From contig JAIELX010000044.1 of assembly GCA_019752635.1 (NCBI GenBank), forward strand, positions 1 to 64,000: 64,000 nt of DNA. The letters run 5' to 3'. This DNA comes from Candidatus Obscuribacterales bacterium. GTDB lineage: Bacteria > Cyanobacteriota > Vampirovibrionia > Obscuribacterales > Obscuribacteraceae. The first letter of the stretch is position 1. Each line of letters begins with the position of its first letter. Made by a program: the position numbers and the translations under genes. Under the pieces are notes generated by a model. The model saw only the letters and a program-made list of their open reading frames with translations, was not told where the DNA came from and made no database searches. Positions 44,422 through 53,194 of the stretch are shown here, in pieces.

Positions 44422-45084
44422 ATGATGTTGCGCAAACTTTCAATTGTCTTTGGCCTGATGGGAGCTGCGGTAGTGCCGTGTGCTGCGTTTGCACAGGATG
44501 GATTTATTTCCGTAGGTGGGGAAAGTGCGTTTGATCGTAACTTCAACAATTTTCACGATCGCTTAGATGATATAGCAGAGGGAATGTCACGTTCGTATGA
44601 TCGCCGCAAGCTTGCAGCGGCGCAGGCGCATGCGATGCATATCGAAGCAGCGAGGGACAATCAATACGCTGAGCAGATATTCCATCAACGAGGACTCGAT
44701 AATTTTGTACTCTCCAAAAATCCGCTTGACCAAAGTGCTTACAATCAAGGCAACAATCAAGCAAACAACGGATACCTGCCGGGAAGCCTTCAAGGAGGAG
44801 GTTTGCTGCCGGGGACCGGACTCCTTGGTTCCCTTGGCTCAGGTGAGTTGGCTGGAACATTTGGCTTGCCGCCATTTCCCGGTTCGTTTGGAACCCGTCC
44901 GTTCTCCGGTAGCAGAATTCGTCCTGGTGTAGGAAATTCAACATCCACATTCACTCGCTCCGGTACGAATGGTTTCAACGGTACGATCACCGAAAGCACC
45001 ACCGGCAATATCGTGAGGTCAGGAAGCAGTCGACTGATCTCCGGAAGACGTCAAGTCGCTGCAACCGGCGGAACCGGAATATAG
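44422..45084 (+). CDS. Secreted protein of unknown function, Gly/Ser/Thr-rich tail
   Basis: The 220-residue protein has a signal peptide (residues 1-25, cleavage near AFA-QDG). A short helical, charged part follows (FHDRLDDIAEGMSRSYDRRKLAAAQAHAMH), then an Asn/Gln stretch and a long Gly/Pro/Leu and Ser/Thr/Gly-rich region (GSLQGGGLLPGTGLLGSLGS). The tail looks like an exposed or adhesive surface segment, and the second half ends with SGRRQVAATGGTGI. No family recognised. Divergent from the small membrane protein at 43976. Confidence 0.65.
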   Translation: MMLRKLSIVFGLMGAAVVPCAAFAQDGFISVGGESAFDRNFNNFHDRLDDIAEGMSRSYDRRKLAAAQAHAMHIEAARDNQYAEQIFHQRGLDNFVLSKNPLDQSAYNQGNNQANNGYLPGSLQGGGLLPGTGLLGSLGSGELAGTFGLPPFPGSFGTRPFSGSRIRPGVGNSTSTFTRSGTNGFNGTITESTTGNIVRSGSSRLISGRRQVAATGGTGI

Positions 45085-45181
45085 AGAGGTTCTGACTGCT
45101 CTTTGCTCAGTGACAGCAGAGTGCGGTCTAATCGTCTCGTGCTCTGTCGATGGAGTGGTCCGAGGCGATGCTCGATCTGCG

Positions 45182-46054
45182 TTACTTGCTCGAGCGACCG
45201 GATCGGGTGTTATCCGAGGTCGCAATTACTAGATAACCTCTTTCCGCGAAGCTTCGCGCTTTGATGTTTGTTCTCAAAATTGCAAGGGGCGATCTGCTTC
45301 TGTTGACCATTACTACGACCGGTGCATGCGGCAACGATGGCGTGCGAGCCGGCCTGTAGATTTCCACAAATGTTAGTTTACCGTCGGCGGAAACAGCTTT
45401 CTTCTTTTCGATGCGCACGGCATAGCGCTTGTCCGATGCTAGGCAAACCGTTCCATAAGTGCTTGGGGCGATCTGGTACCCGACCCATGCAACTATTGCT
45501 GCGGTCACTGCCCCCCACGCGAAAATTGAACTTAGTGGTGTAGAGCGACTTTGTTGACATGTTGGAATTCGCGGCACTTCCGTGCACTTTTGTCTCCATG
45601 TGTGATACCAACCCAAAACTACAACGAACGCGGCCAGTACGCAGTGAAAGAAAATGGGAATACAGCCTCCTGCCCATCTTTCCGCGCCATAGAGCGCCAT
45701 GCGAATGGTGTATCGAAGTACCATGGTGAACAGGTACAGTAATCCGAAACGCATCATCGGTTTGCCCAACCATGTGTGACGTTCGGAAAAATATCCATTA
45801 GCTTTGAAGAGGTCGCGGCAAACTTTGCCGAACACAATCATGATCACGAATTGGCAAGCAAGCAGGTGCGGATAAGCTATTGCTCCGGAGTACCATTCTT
45901 CCATCGGTGGAAGCCATGGAACCTGGAAAAGCGCGACTACTAATTGCCCTGCCACGCGGCAGCAAAAGAGACCGAGGAGGATGGAGAGCACTTTTGCCGT
46001 TCTCGCCGAGGAGGACGACTCGCAGTAAGCAGGCAATGGCGTTGGTGCGTTCAT
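45182..46054 (-). CDS. Membrane protein with a truncated alpha/beta-hydrolase-like C-terminus
   Basis: The 290-residue protein has four to five membrane helices in residues ~20-200 (LLGLFCCRVAGQLVVALF, LLACQFVIMIVFG, LLYLFTMVLRYTIRMAL, FHCVLAAFVVVLGWYHTW, and IFAWGAVTAAIVAWVGYQIA). A soluble tail follows with FVEIYRPARTPSLPHAPVVV, then ARSFAERGYLVIATSD. The tail reads like the first strands of an alpha/beta hydrolase (PVVVxxHG...ERGYLVIxxD), but the G-x-S-x-G nucleophile and the rest of the fold are missing. It stops about 100 bases before the neighbouring stop. It may be a domain remnant. ATG at 46054 is my preferred start. Confidence 0.6.
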   Translation of the reverse strand: MNAPTPLPAYCESSSSARTAKVLSILLGLFCCRVAGQLVVALFQVPWLPPMEEWYSGAIAYPHLLACQFVIMIVFGKVCRDLFKANGYFSERHTWLGKPMMRFGLLYLFTMVLRYTIRMALYGAERWAGGCIPIFFHCVLAAFVVVLGWYHTWRQKCTEVPRIPTCQQSRSTPLSSIFAWGAVTAAIVAWVGYQIAPSTYGTVCLASDKRYAVRIEKKKAVSADGKLTFVEIYRPARTPSLPHAPVVVMVNRSRSPLAILRTNIKARSFAERGYLVIATSDNTRSGRSSK

Positions 46055-46137
46055 GCTCAATATTGTTGCAAGGGGAGGTGGCGCATCGCGCAGAGACGTC
46101 ACACTTCATAGACTGTACGGTTGTCGATTGCCGAACG

Positions 46138-46368
46138 TCATTTGCTTGAGGATGCTACTTGTTCAGATTTTGTCGACTGTTCGTCCTGCGGCTCAATCAG
46201 CTTAGCTCTTTTGATCCGTTGAAGAATGCTCACTGATTTTTCCATGTACTTCAATGTATATCCTTGATTGGATTGCACCGATTTCAGTACTGAGTATGTG
46301 TCCGTCGTCGTGTACGCCATGTAAACTGTGAGGGTGGCCAACCAGAAAATTCCGATTCTATTTTTCAT
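46138..46368 (-). CDS. Small single-helix membrane protein
   Basis: The 76-residue protein starts at ATG 46368 (GGAG six bases upstream). One N-terminal helix (IGIFWLATLTVYMAYTT) is followed by a charged helical tail (YMEKSVSILQRIKRAKLIEP, then SKSEQVASSSK). It has the shape of an anchored scaffold or regulator. It lies just upstream of the 45182 gene on the same strand, probably an operon. No family. Confidence 0.5.
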   Translation of the reverse strand: MKNRIGIFWLATLTVYMAYTTTDTYSVLKSVQSNQGYTLKYMEKSVSILQRIKRAKLIEPQDEQSTKSEQVASSSK

Positions 46369-46702
46369 GAGAAACTCCGTGCGGGTGTGCAGTTTAAATC
46401 CGATACATTTGAGATTACAGCTCGATTCCGGCAAACTTCCGACACGCTACCGATGCGCTAGAAGGTCTTAGTTTCTCTGCTTCGCTTCCTGGTTGCAAAT
46501 TGGGCGCCGTCTTTATTCTCTTTCGGACCACTCTGCGGATTTTCCTGTGCCTGAGTTTTTATCGCCTCGATACTGTATTACTTCCAAATCCATATTTTGC
46601 CCTCTGCCCGATCTGAGTCGCAAAAATGAATTTGCGACGCTACCCTCTAAACTGTGATGCTAACTTAGGCTGTCGTGATCATTGAGTGCTTTCCCTTTCC
46701 AT
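46369..46702. other. Intergenic region with a terminator-like hairpin after the TadG-like gene
   Basis: No gene is seen. At 46617-46638 GTCGCAAA pairs perfectly with TTTGCGAC around a six-base loop, about 65 bases after the 46703 gene. It is a candidate transcript end for the first TadE/TadG cluster, without a T-run. Confidence 0.4.
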
Positions 46703-48265
46703 TTATGTTTTCGGGGTCAGAAAAATTTGGATGCAGACTGCCAGTCCTCCGTGCTTTGAGCTCTTGCGCAAGAGTGAGGGGTCGTCTTGTTGCTTGTCTT
46801 CGCCTACTACTGCCTGTGAGGAATAGTCGATCGGAAGCTCCGCCGGTAGCGGTTGTCCGCCGTGCTGTCCACCTCCTCCGCTTCCTCCAATGCCTGTTCT
46901 GGCAACGTGGTCACGAATGGAGACCCCCATCATTCCCTTTTCTGTTTCTACAATGTTGGTGGCAAACACATAGTCCTGCGATTCGGACACAGTTTGTTTG
47001 AGGAATCCGCCATCCATATAGACTTTCTGAATGGGAACTCCTTTTCGATCGAAATCGTAGAGAATGACTGCGCCACAATCGGCATTGCGATCAAATGGCG
47101 TGTTCAAGACTGTGATAGCGGAATCTAAGCGCACACGTGCTCTGGTGGTCCTTAGCCAGTCGAAGACTGCTCTTCCGATGCATGCGCTGACCTTGCGTTT
47201 CTGTTCTTCACTAACCAGATATGCACCCGGTTCTAGAGGGTAGTCGCCTCCTTGGGCTTTTGATACTGAAGTTTCGCAGCGGCGAGACGCCGGGGAGTCC
47301 AACAGGTCGCGAATCGAGGCGGCTGAGCTGACTTTGCCTTGAGGCAAGGAGAGCGCTAAACTTCCGAACGCTATGCGATCAACATTGCCGTAGGGGAGAG
47401 CGGCCGATTGTGAGCAAACTTCGTAGAGCTTCTCTTTCTGCGGTGTGAAATAGACGATGCGCGACTGCACTAGAATTGCGGAACGAAAGCGCTTTCCGTC
47501 GGCGGAGCGAAAACGCGACGCGTCCACCAGTCTTGGCTGATGAGACAGACCGGCGAAGTAAAAATCGTTCTTCCCGACAGGGATATTTTCAAACGCCGGG
47601 TAGTATTTTCGCGACTGGGTATCATCTTTGCGCTCGGGGTCCGGTGTCATCGTCGATGAGCCGTCAGCTAGCCAGCCGAGTGTAATTTTGAAATCAACCA
47701 GTTCAGCTGTTCCCGCCGCAAGATCCGGTACGTTGTTTATAAACTGTTGACGCGCATGCTCGTAAGGAGCGATTTTGCTGCCGTTTAGATCTGCGCAACT
47801 CGCTCCTTTGGGGGCAATGGAAGTATCCAACACGTTCTGCAATCGCATTAGTGTCCTTTTCGAGCTCAAGATGTCCTGATTTGCCAGATCACCGAGTTCG
47901 TCGTTTTGGAGTCTATCGGCAATTAGTCTTTCTAGGCGAGCGGTAGCGAGGACGGTGTTAACACCGGTGACCGGCAACGGTTCGCCGTCTTCTGCCAGTG
48001 TTGCCTTTCCAGATGCAGGGTGATCGCAAAGTGACACATATCCATACTGTTCATCCTTTATGACGATACGGCTGAGATCACCTGCAAGGGATAGCGCTGC
48101 CGACTCGATGGCTGCCTGCGTTCGTTGCCTGCGCAACAGCATTTGCTGGACGTTTATTGAAAGCATAATCAGGATTGCGCAGATCAACCCCATGGCTATG
48201 AGGCCAAAGAATAGAATCGAACCACGTTGGCTGCGAGAAGTTGTGCGTAGGCGTAAGTTCAACAT
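46703..48265 (-). CDS. TadG-like pseudopilin/assembly protein (cluster 1)
   Basis: The 520-residue protein begins with a short basic leader followed by a membrane helix (RGSILFFGLIAMGLICAILI, residues ~15-38) and the QQMLLRRQRTQAAIESAALSLA helix characteristic of TadE/TadG-type proteins (putative Flp pilus assembly/TadG). The remaining ~450 residues should be outside: mixed, with a Gly-rich stretch near 470 (GIGGSGGGGQHGG). There is no von Willebrand A domain of the larger TadG proteins that I can see. The start given uses AGGA upstream; three in-frame ATGs lie together. It follows the TadE-like gene (20-base gap). Function: extracellular or periplasmic part of a Tad-like pilus or adhesin. 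Confidence 0.65.
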   Translation of the reverse strand: MLNLRLRTTSRSQRGSILFFGLIAMGLICAILIMLSINVQQMLLRRQRTQAAIESAALSLAGDLSRIVIKDEQYGYVSLCDHPASGKATLAEDGEPLPVTGVNTVLATARLERLIADRLQNDELGDLANQDILSSKRTLMRLQNVLDTSIAPKGASCADLNGSKIAPYEHARQQFINNVPDLAAGTAELVDFKITLGWLADGSSTMTPDPERKDDTQSRKYYPAFENIPVGKNDFYFAGLSHQPRLVDASRFRSADGKRFRSAILVQSRIVYFTPQKEKLYEVCSQSAALPYGNVDRIAFGSLALSLPQGKVSSAASIRDLLDSPASRRCETSVSKAQGGDYPLEPGAYLVSEEQKRKVSACIGRAVFDWLRTTRARVRLDSAITVLNTPFDRNADCGAVILYDFDRKGVPIQKVYMDGGFLKQTVSESQDYVFATNIVETEKGMMGVSIRDHVARTGIGGSGGGGQHGGQPLPAELPIDYSSQAVVGEDKQQDDPSLLRKSSKHGGLAVCIQIFLTPKT

Positions 48266-48284
48266 CTTCATCATCCTGTGCCCA

Positions 48285-48875
48285 TTATTTGTTCAGCATG
48301 AGCGGGTCTTCCAGGGGCACTTCTCCGTTGAACGTCACACCGGTAGGTCCGCCAATTATTGGCACCTGACCCACAAATGGTATGCATGACAAGTTGAAAA
48401 ATGGTGTTATCTCGCAGGATAAATTGAGATGATAGGCGTAGCGCGTCATTGGCTCAGTGTTGTTGCGACGAGGCCGCAGACCTGCAGGCAAGTCTTTCTG
48501 TGCGTCGTAGAGAGCCCTCGTTCCGGTCTTATCTGTAACAGCGATTTCTAGTTGCACCGATTTTGATCTAACGGTATGTAAGGCGTTGTGTATTGGCTGA
48601 GTCACTTGAGTGGTCAGACCGTTTGCACATTCGAGCGCCATTTTTTTGTTGTCTGCCATGGCCGTGCGTCGAACGGTTTCAAGCGTGAGTTGTCTAAGAC
48701 TAAAATACGAAAGACCAAATGCGAGGAAATTACATAACGGTATCAATCCGCAAAACAGCATCAAGAACAAAGCGACCCCGAATTCAGCAATGTTGGTGCC
48801 GCGCTGATTACGTGGCGGATACGGTGACAGTGATTTTGCTTGTTGGATTTTGTAGTTTTTTGTGATCATTTTCAT
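48285..48875 (-). CDS. TadE-like pseudopilin (cluster 1)
   Basis: The 196-residue protein is TadE-like: a short leader with RGTNIAEFGVALFLMLFCGL (the E-F-G/A pattern of TadE prepilin-like segments) at residues ~25-45, a helix to ~60 and an external domain with Cys at ~82, ~155 and ~164. Paralogous in layout to the gene at 54685-55269 (SIAEFGAAFLVLVVFIFIPLV). Pilin-like processing would need a prepilin peptidase, which is not in the window. No TadA, TadB, TadC or Flp gene is adjacent, so the export machinery must be elsewhere or the proteins have another role. Confidence 0.7.
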   Translation of the reverse strand: MKMITKNYKIQQAKSLSPYPPRNQRGTNIAEFGVALFLMLFCGLIPLCNFLAFGLSYFSLRQLTLETVRRTAMADNKKMALECANGLTTQVTQPIHNALHTVRSKSVQLEIAVTDKTGTRALYDAQKDLPAGLRPRRNNTEPMTRYAYHLNLSCEITPFFNLSCIPFVGQVPIIGGPTGVTFNGEVPLEDPLMLNK

Positions 48876-48952
48876 TGCATCAGTAGCTTTGATGTCTGCG
48901 CCAGCTTATCGACTTATTGAACAACTCGTACTTTGCAAACTTGTAGCTATGG

Positions 48953-48980
48953 ACCTTCCCTCCCTGCCTGGAGGGAAGGT
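48953..48980. terminator. Hairpin between beta-helix gene and TadE-like gene
   Basis: A perfect 11-bp stem, ACCTTCCCTCC with GGAGGGAAGGT, has a six-base loop. It lies 65 bases after the beta-helix gene and 78 upstream of the TadE-like gene (both minus). No long T-run. Confidence 0.6.
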
Positions 48981-49045
48981 TTCATGCTTGCCTCAGCGGT
49001 CGAACGAACCGGAAACTCGATTTCCGGTGATTGAGGAGTATATGG

Positions 49046-50317
49046 CTAGTTCCATCCCGGACGCTTTGTCGATCTCAAAGTTGAAACCGACGTAATAGCG
49101 GATCCTGTTCCAACTGCCGGTGAACCTGTTCGCAGTGCGTAACTCGCTGCGTTCAGTATTGAGTCTGTTACGTTGTTGGGAAATCGGCTAACATCGCTAA
49201 CGAATTGCGGGTCGGCAGTCCGCCCTCGCACCATTAAAGTATTACCGGAGGTTCTGAACTGTGTGTTGTTGCTGCCATTTTGGAAGTTGTTTCCAGAAAA
49301 AGCCCCTCCATAAAAGATACTGCCATTGATCGTGTTATTGTAGGAGCTGATAGAGGCAAGCTGAAGTGCACTATGAGCTTGATTCAAGGAATTAAGACTG
49401 GTCATGAACGAGGTGCAACGCTCTACAGTAATGCGACCGGTATAGTTGGCTTGATAAACATTAGCTGATTGAGCATTGAGCAACAGACAATTGCTCAACT
49501 TGACAGTGGTCGTGCTTCCCATGTTCAAACCATAGCGAAGCTTTGGCCCGAGCACACAATTGATGACGTTGGTGCCGCCGTTCAAGAAACCAGGACTCAT
49601 ATAAATTCCATCTGCCGAGCCACTGGTCATAAATATTCTACAGTTCGTCAGTCCGTCTCCCGGATAAACTGCGTTGTTCGGATTGGTAACTAGCACATTG
49701 TTTACCGGATTGTCGTGAATGTTACACCATCCAGCACCGTTGCTTCCTTCAATGAGAATGCCTTTCTTGTTGTGATGGACGTCCAAGCCATAAACGTGGT
49801 CGTTCCAGTTGTTGGAGTAGCTTAGGTTGACACCTCTGTCACAATTGCGTACTTCAATGCCATCCCATCGCATGCCGTCAACTTCAACATTGCCGATCAT
49901 ACCGTTGCCAACGAAATCAATTCCGACAAAATTTGGCTGCCCCAGTCCATCGATGATCACTTTACCATTGTGACCGGCGACTGTTGAGCGCTGAATACGC
50001 AGTGGTTGCGCGGTGGTTCCTGTCTTTGCTATCTTTAGACCGGTTGTGTATGTCATTTGCGTCGTACCGCCGTCTATAATGATCGTATCGGTGGGACCGA
50101 CCAAACTCCAGTTGATTTTCGACAACTCATTGAAAGCCGTGGAAAAGGAGAGCCCGCCCTGGTTGTTGCCATTCTTTGATACGTAGAAATTCTTTGCCTC
50201 TGCGGCTTGACTGCAAAGGAATAATGCCACCACAAGTGGTAGCACAAGAGTACCTTTTCGGTTGATGTCGGTTCTGGACTGACAAGAATCCTTGCCTGAT
50301 AATTGGTTGAAAAACAT
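49046..50317 (-). CDS. Secreted right-handed parallel beta-helix protein
   Basis: The 423-residue protein has a signal peptide (LVLPLVVALFLCSQAAEA) and then FYVSKNGNNQGGLSFSTAF, the opening often seen in secreted pectate-lyase-like proteins. The body is a series of short strands with Asn/Gly turns: WDGIEVRNCDRGVNLSYSNN, GLDVHHNKKGILIEGSNGAG, NCRIFMTSGSADGIYMSP, VKLSNCLLLNAQ, RITVERCTSF. That pattern matches a right-handed beta helix. The end (DPQFVSDVSRFPNN, YALRTGSPAVGTGSAI) resembles the terminal segment of choice-of-anchor-Q-type proteins. Substrate unknown; a polysaccharide is typical. The ATG at 50317 has a G-rich site upstream; an earlier in-frame start exists at 50389. Confidence 0.78.
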   Translation of the reverse strand: MFFNQLSGKDSCQSRTDINRKGTLVLPLVVALFLCSQAAEAKNFYVSKNGNNQGGLSFSTAFNELSKINWSLVGPTDTIIIDGGTTQMTYTTGLKIAKTGTTAQPLRIQRSTVAGHNGKVIIDGLGQPNFVGIDFVGNGMIGNVEVDGMRWDGIEVRNCDRGVNLSYSNNWNDHVYGLDVHHNKKGILIEGSNGAGWCNIHDNPVNNVLVTNPNNAVYPGDGLTNCRIFMTSGSADGIYMSPGFLNGGTNVINCVLGPKLRYGLNMGSTTTVKLSNCLLLNAQSANVYQANYTGRITVERCTSFMTSLNSLNQAHSALQLASISSYNNTINGSIFYGGAFSGNNFQNGSNNTQFRTSGNTLMVRGRTADPQFVSDVSRFPNNVTDSILNAASYALRTGSPAVGTGSAITSVSTLRSTKRPGWN

Positions 50318-50701
50318 GATGGCAGCGTCCCCCATAAGCCTAGCTAGTAGTGTTTCGCGGTTTGAACTATCGCTTTCGCTCACAACCATAGACCCCTGTT
50401 CCGGCTTTCCTTCAGATCCGACGTGTCGACGCCTTCTCTATCTAAGTCCGCGTCTTCACTTCTTGCTTGTCCATTCCATAAGATCAAATAATGCTGAGCA
50501 AAAGTGCTTTTCCTGTACCTGATACATTCTTAGAGGACAAGCGTTACTCGATCGTTACTTTGAATAGTCGCCAATCGATCTTTAGATTTTCTTTTGCATC
50601 AGGGACCCGGTGCGAGCTCATAAGAGTGACGACAGCCGAGGCTGATGAATCATTGCTGGTGGCAGTTCCAGTTGAGTTGCTGTCAACGGCGTTGTTGTAG
50701 C
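50318..50701. other. Intergenic region with one ambiguous frame
   Basis: A plus-strand frame at 50491-50700 (69 codons) reads RYSIVTLNSRQSIFRFSFAS then ELIRVTTAEADESLLVAVPV, more protein-like than chance, but it lacks a ribosome site and a known family. It may be the 3' remnant of a gene. No hairpin or promoter was identified. Confidence 0.25.
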
Positions 50702-51082
50702 TCACTGCTCAACCCTAGCGTTCAAACTTGTCAGCCAGCGAAAGGGCGCGAAGACCAGACCGTGTTCTCGCCAAATCAGGCCGTCCCAGAGCCCTTCTTC
50801 CAGGTATGCAAATGCAATCAGGACGAAGACAAAGAGCGGGGCGGACCTCAAAACAACGCTGGTGAACTTCTCCATTCGTGATGGTTGCGACAGCTGCTCG
50901 CAGGCGGTGGCTGTACGCGATTGGTAGAGCCAAATCAGCGCCATATATGGGATGCCGTGCGTCAAAATGGTCATTGTAAATGCCATGTCGGAATTGAGCG
51001 CGACAATTCCTACCCACCAGTGTGGCGCAGCGCCTTCGGTAGTGGTATCTGGAATCGGAAAGAGAAAATGCGGCTGTGCCAT
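50702..51082 (-). CDS. Small membrane protein, possibly truncated
   Basis: The 126-residue reading from ATG 51082 has hydrophobic helices around residues 33-50 (AFTMTILTHGIPYMALIWLY) and 80-98 (APLFVFVLIAFAYLEEG), then EGLWDGLIWREHGLVFAPF. The frame stays open upstream without coding-like character. The composition looks like the C-terminal two helices of a larger membrane protein. Family not recognised. Confidence 0.45.
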   Translation of the reverse strand: MAQPHFLFPIPDTTTEGAAPHWWVGIVALNSDMAFTMTILTHGIPYMALIWLYQSRTATACEQLSQPSRMEKFTSVVLRSAPLFVFVLIAFAYLEEGLWDGLIWREHGLVFAPFRWLTSLNARVEQ

Positions 51083-51431
51083 CACTGGTACAACCGCATC
51101 ATCCGGGCTGGGTTGGCGAAAACTTGGCGAGGAGAAATGGTTTTGTTGTGCGTGCTTGCTTCAAACCATTGCTTGCTCGTAATTCAAAGATAGAACCAAA
51201 TACTTTCAAACTTGTGACTGCAAGCGAGTTGATTGGCGAATAGTGACCGTAAGCATGAGTAACGATACCAGGAGAAAGTGACTTTGGACACTTTGCTGGT
51301 GACTCGCGGTGGATGTCACACGACCAATGTAAAACTAGTATAAGGAAGTCTACCCAACTGAATTCGAACTGCAAAGCGTTGCCACACGCTTTGTGCGGTT
51401 CGAGGCGACTTTTCTTGCTAAGGAGCTAACG
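51083..51431. promoter_or_regulatory. Divergent region upstream of the VIT-domain gene
   Basis: It contains a perfect hairpin, CAAAGCGT with ACGCTTTG (51372-51393), in the leader about 40 bases before the VIT gene start, and an AT-rich stretch TAAAACTAGTATAAGGAAG near 51332 that could hold a -10 (TATAAG). No gene is called. Confidence 0.35.
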
Positions 51432-53114
51432 ATGAGAACAGACGACTCAAAATTCCATGCCGAACAGTTTGAACGACTCTACCGCATGCATCCGGAAATG
51501 CATCCGGAGATGGGGGAGTATTCGCGCCATGTTTCTCGCATCTCCGGATTCGGCAAGGAACAGCCGCGTCGAGAGTTTTCGAATTTTCTGCTAGGGGTGC
51601 TTGCTGCGACTGTAGCACTTGCCGCCTGTTTCTACTTGAGCCCGCCCGTTCAGTCGTATTATTCCTCTCTGTCAGCGACCTACAACCCGCAAGCTTACCC
51701 CTGGGCTGGTCTCGATCCTCACGTGCCGGATCAAGTTGAGCAGATTCACGCGCGCTTGCAAGAGGGTACCGTAAATGTTAGCAAGTCAACCGTAACCGGA
51801 ATCGTCGACGCCGCGACTATGACTTCCTCGCTCTATTGGACTGTCGTTCTGAAGAACAATAACTCCGTTGATAAGGAAGCCTCTTTCACGATTGATCTGC
51901 CGAAGAACTCGACTGTATCGCGAGCTACCCTGTGGGTAAATGGAGTGGCTCAGGAAGCCGCTTTTGCTTCTAATGAACAGGTTAAGGAGGCGTATGATCG
52001 GCTAGTAGTGCGCCATCGAGACCCGCTGCTGGTAACGCAAGTTGCACCCAACCGAATAAAGGTATTGGCCTCGCCCGTTACCGCGAACGGTGGCGAAATG
52101 AAGTTGCGTTTGGGCTTTACCGCACCACTGCGATCGGACGACAACGGGCATAACACTGTGACGCTGCCGAAGATTGCCGAATCTAACCTCAAATTCGATT
52201 GCCACCAGGATGTTCACCTGCAATCAAATACGCCCATAAGCGGACTCGGAAGTACTGAGGAAGCTGGCGTGTACATATTGAAAGCAAACGTGGATAAAGG
52301 TGCTTTAGCAAATGCGGAGATTAAGGTTGGCGAACCACCGGTTCGGGAGTTTGCTGCGCGATTGACGCACACGTTTCCGTCGCAGTATGTTGTCGGAAAG
52401 TTTGAGGATGGACGGCTGGTGCTTCGAAAGGAAAGTAAGCGTCCCGATTGCAAGTTTTTCTCTTCCGATGATGTAGCCTTTCGCCTGTCGAACCTATGGG
52501 CTCATCAGGAAATTGAACGCACCGCACTAAGTGGCGACCTGCCGCGGGCGTATGATCTTGCCAACACATACCGCGTTGTTTCTAGTGTGTCTGGTGCGAC
52601 AGTGCTCGAGATGGAAAGTGACTATTCCGCCAGTGCGCTGAACAGGAACATGTACCGCGTAATGTCTTCCGGTTCGCAAACCTCCGGCGATGCGTTTTCG
52701 TCGGCGCCGCAGCTTCAAGGCGCAACCAACGGCACGATTGGCCCCGCCGGTTCTAATAGCGTCCAGAACTTTACCGGAGTGCAACAACTCCAGGGCGCGA
52801 CTGTAGGTGGAATTGGCCCCCAAGGTTCCGATGCAACAGTCATTCAAGGCGTCAACAGTGCCGGAACAGTCAGAGTCAATAACTTGGCTAACCTTGAAGC
52901 TGTGTTGAACATCATCGCGAACTTAGCAGAAATGTTGGGGATCGCGCTGGCGGTAGTATTCGGACTCAGGGTGATGCGACGCCCCGAATCGGGAAGGTTG
53001 GCGAAAGCCAAAGGCATGCTCTTAACGGGAGGACTCTGTATTGTCGCTTACCATATTCCAACTGTGCTCAACCTAGCCATTGCTACCGCACGTGATTGGA
53101 ACTTGTTTTCATAG
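51432..53114 (+). CDS. VIT-domain membrane protein
   Basis: The 560-residue protein starts at ATG 51432 (AGGAG six bases upstream). A membrane helix lies at ~55-75 (LLGVLAATVALAACFYL). Residues ~125-260 read as a VIT (vault/inter-alpha-trypsin) domain: SSLYWTVVLKNNNSVDKEAS, DLPKNSTVSRATLWVNG, VKEAYDRLVVRHRDPLLVTQ and APNRIKVLASPV. The usual von Willebrand A domain after VIT is not visible. Two copies of QLQGAT-x-G-x-IGP-x-GS occur at ~437-480. The C-terminal ~70 residues have two membrane helices (MLGIALAVVFGLRVM and LLTGGLCIVAYHIP). It is likely an envelope protein with a large external part, flanked by Tad-like clusters. Function unknown. Confidence 0.75.
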   Translation: MRTDDSKFHAEQFERLYRMHPEMHPEMGEYSRHVSRISGFGKEQPRREFSNFLLGVLAATVALAACFYLSPPVQSYYSSLSATYNPQAYPWAGLDPHVPDQVEQIHARLQEGTVNVSKSTVTGIVDAATMTSSLYWTVVLKNNNSVDKEASFTIDLPKNSTVSRATLWVNGVAQEAAFASNEQVKEAYDRLVVRHRDPLLVTQVAPNRIKVLASPVTANGGEMKLRLGFTAPLRSDDNGHNTVTLPKIAESNLKFDCHQDVHLQSNTPISGLGSTEEAGVYILKANVDKGALANAEIKVGEPPVREFAARLTHTFPSQYVVGKFEDGRLVLRKESKRPDCKFFSSDDVAFRLSNLWAHQEIERTALSGDLPRAYDLANTYRVVSSVSGATVLEMESDYSASALNRNMYRVMSSGSQTSGDAFSSAPQLQGATNGTIGPAGSNSVQNFTGVQQLQGATVGGIGPQGSDATVIQGVNSAGTVRVNNLANLEAVLNIIANLAEMLGIALAVVFGLRVMRRPESGRLAKAKGMLLTGGLCIVAYHIPTVLNLAIATARDWNLFS

Positions 53115-53194
53115 TTAGATCCCGTTGAACTTGTTTGTTTAGCTTCTTTGTGTAGCTAATCGGAGGTCTCCGGATACTTCCGAGAGGGGCGGAG

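Noticed and set aside
50491-50700. A 69-codon plus-strand frame that looks partly protein-like
   Set aside because: No ribosome site, no recognised family; kept only as an ambiguous remnant in the region note.
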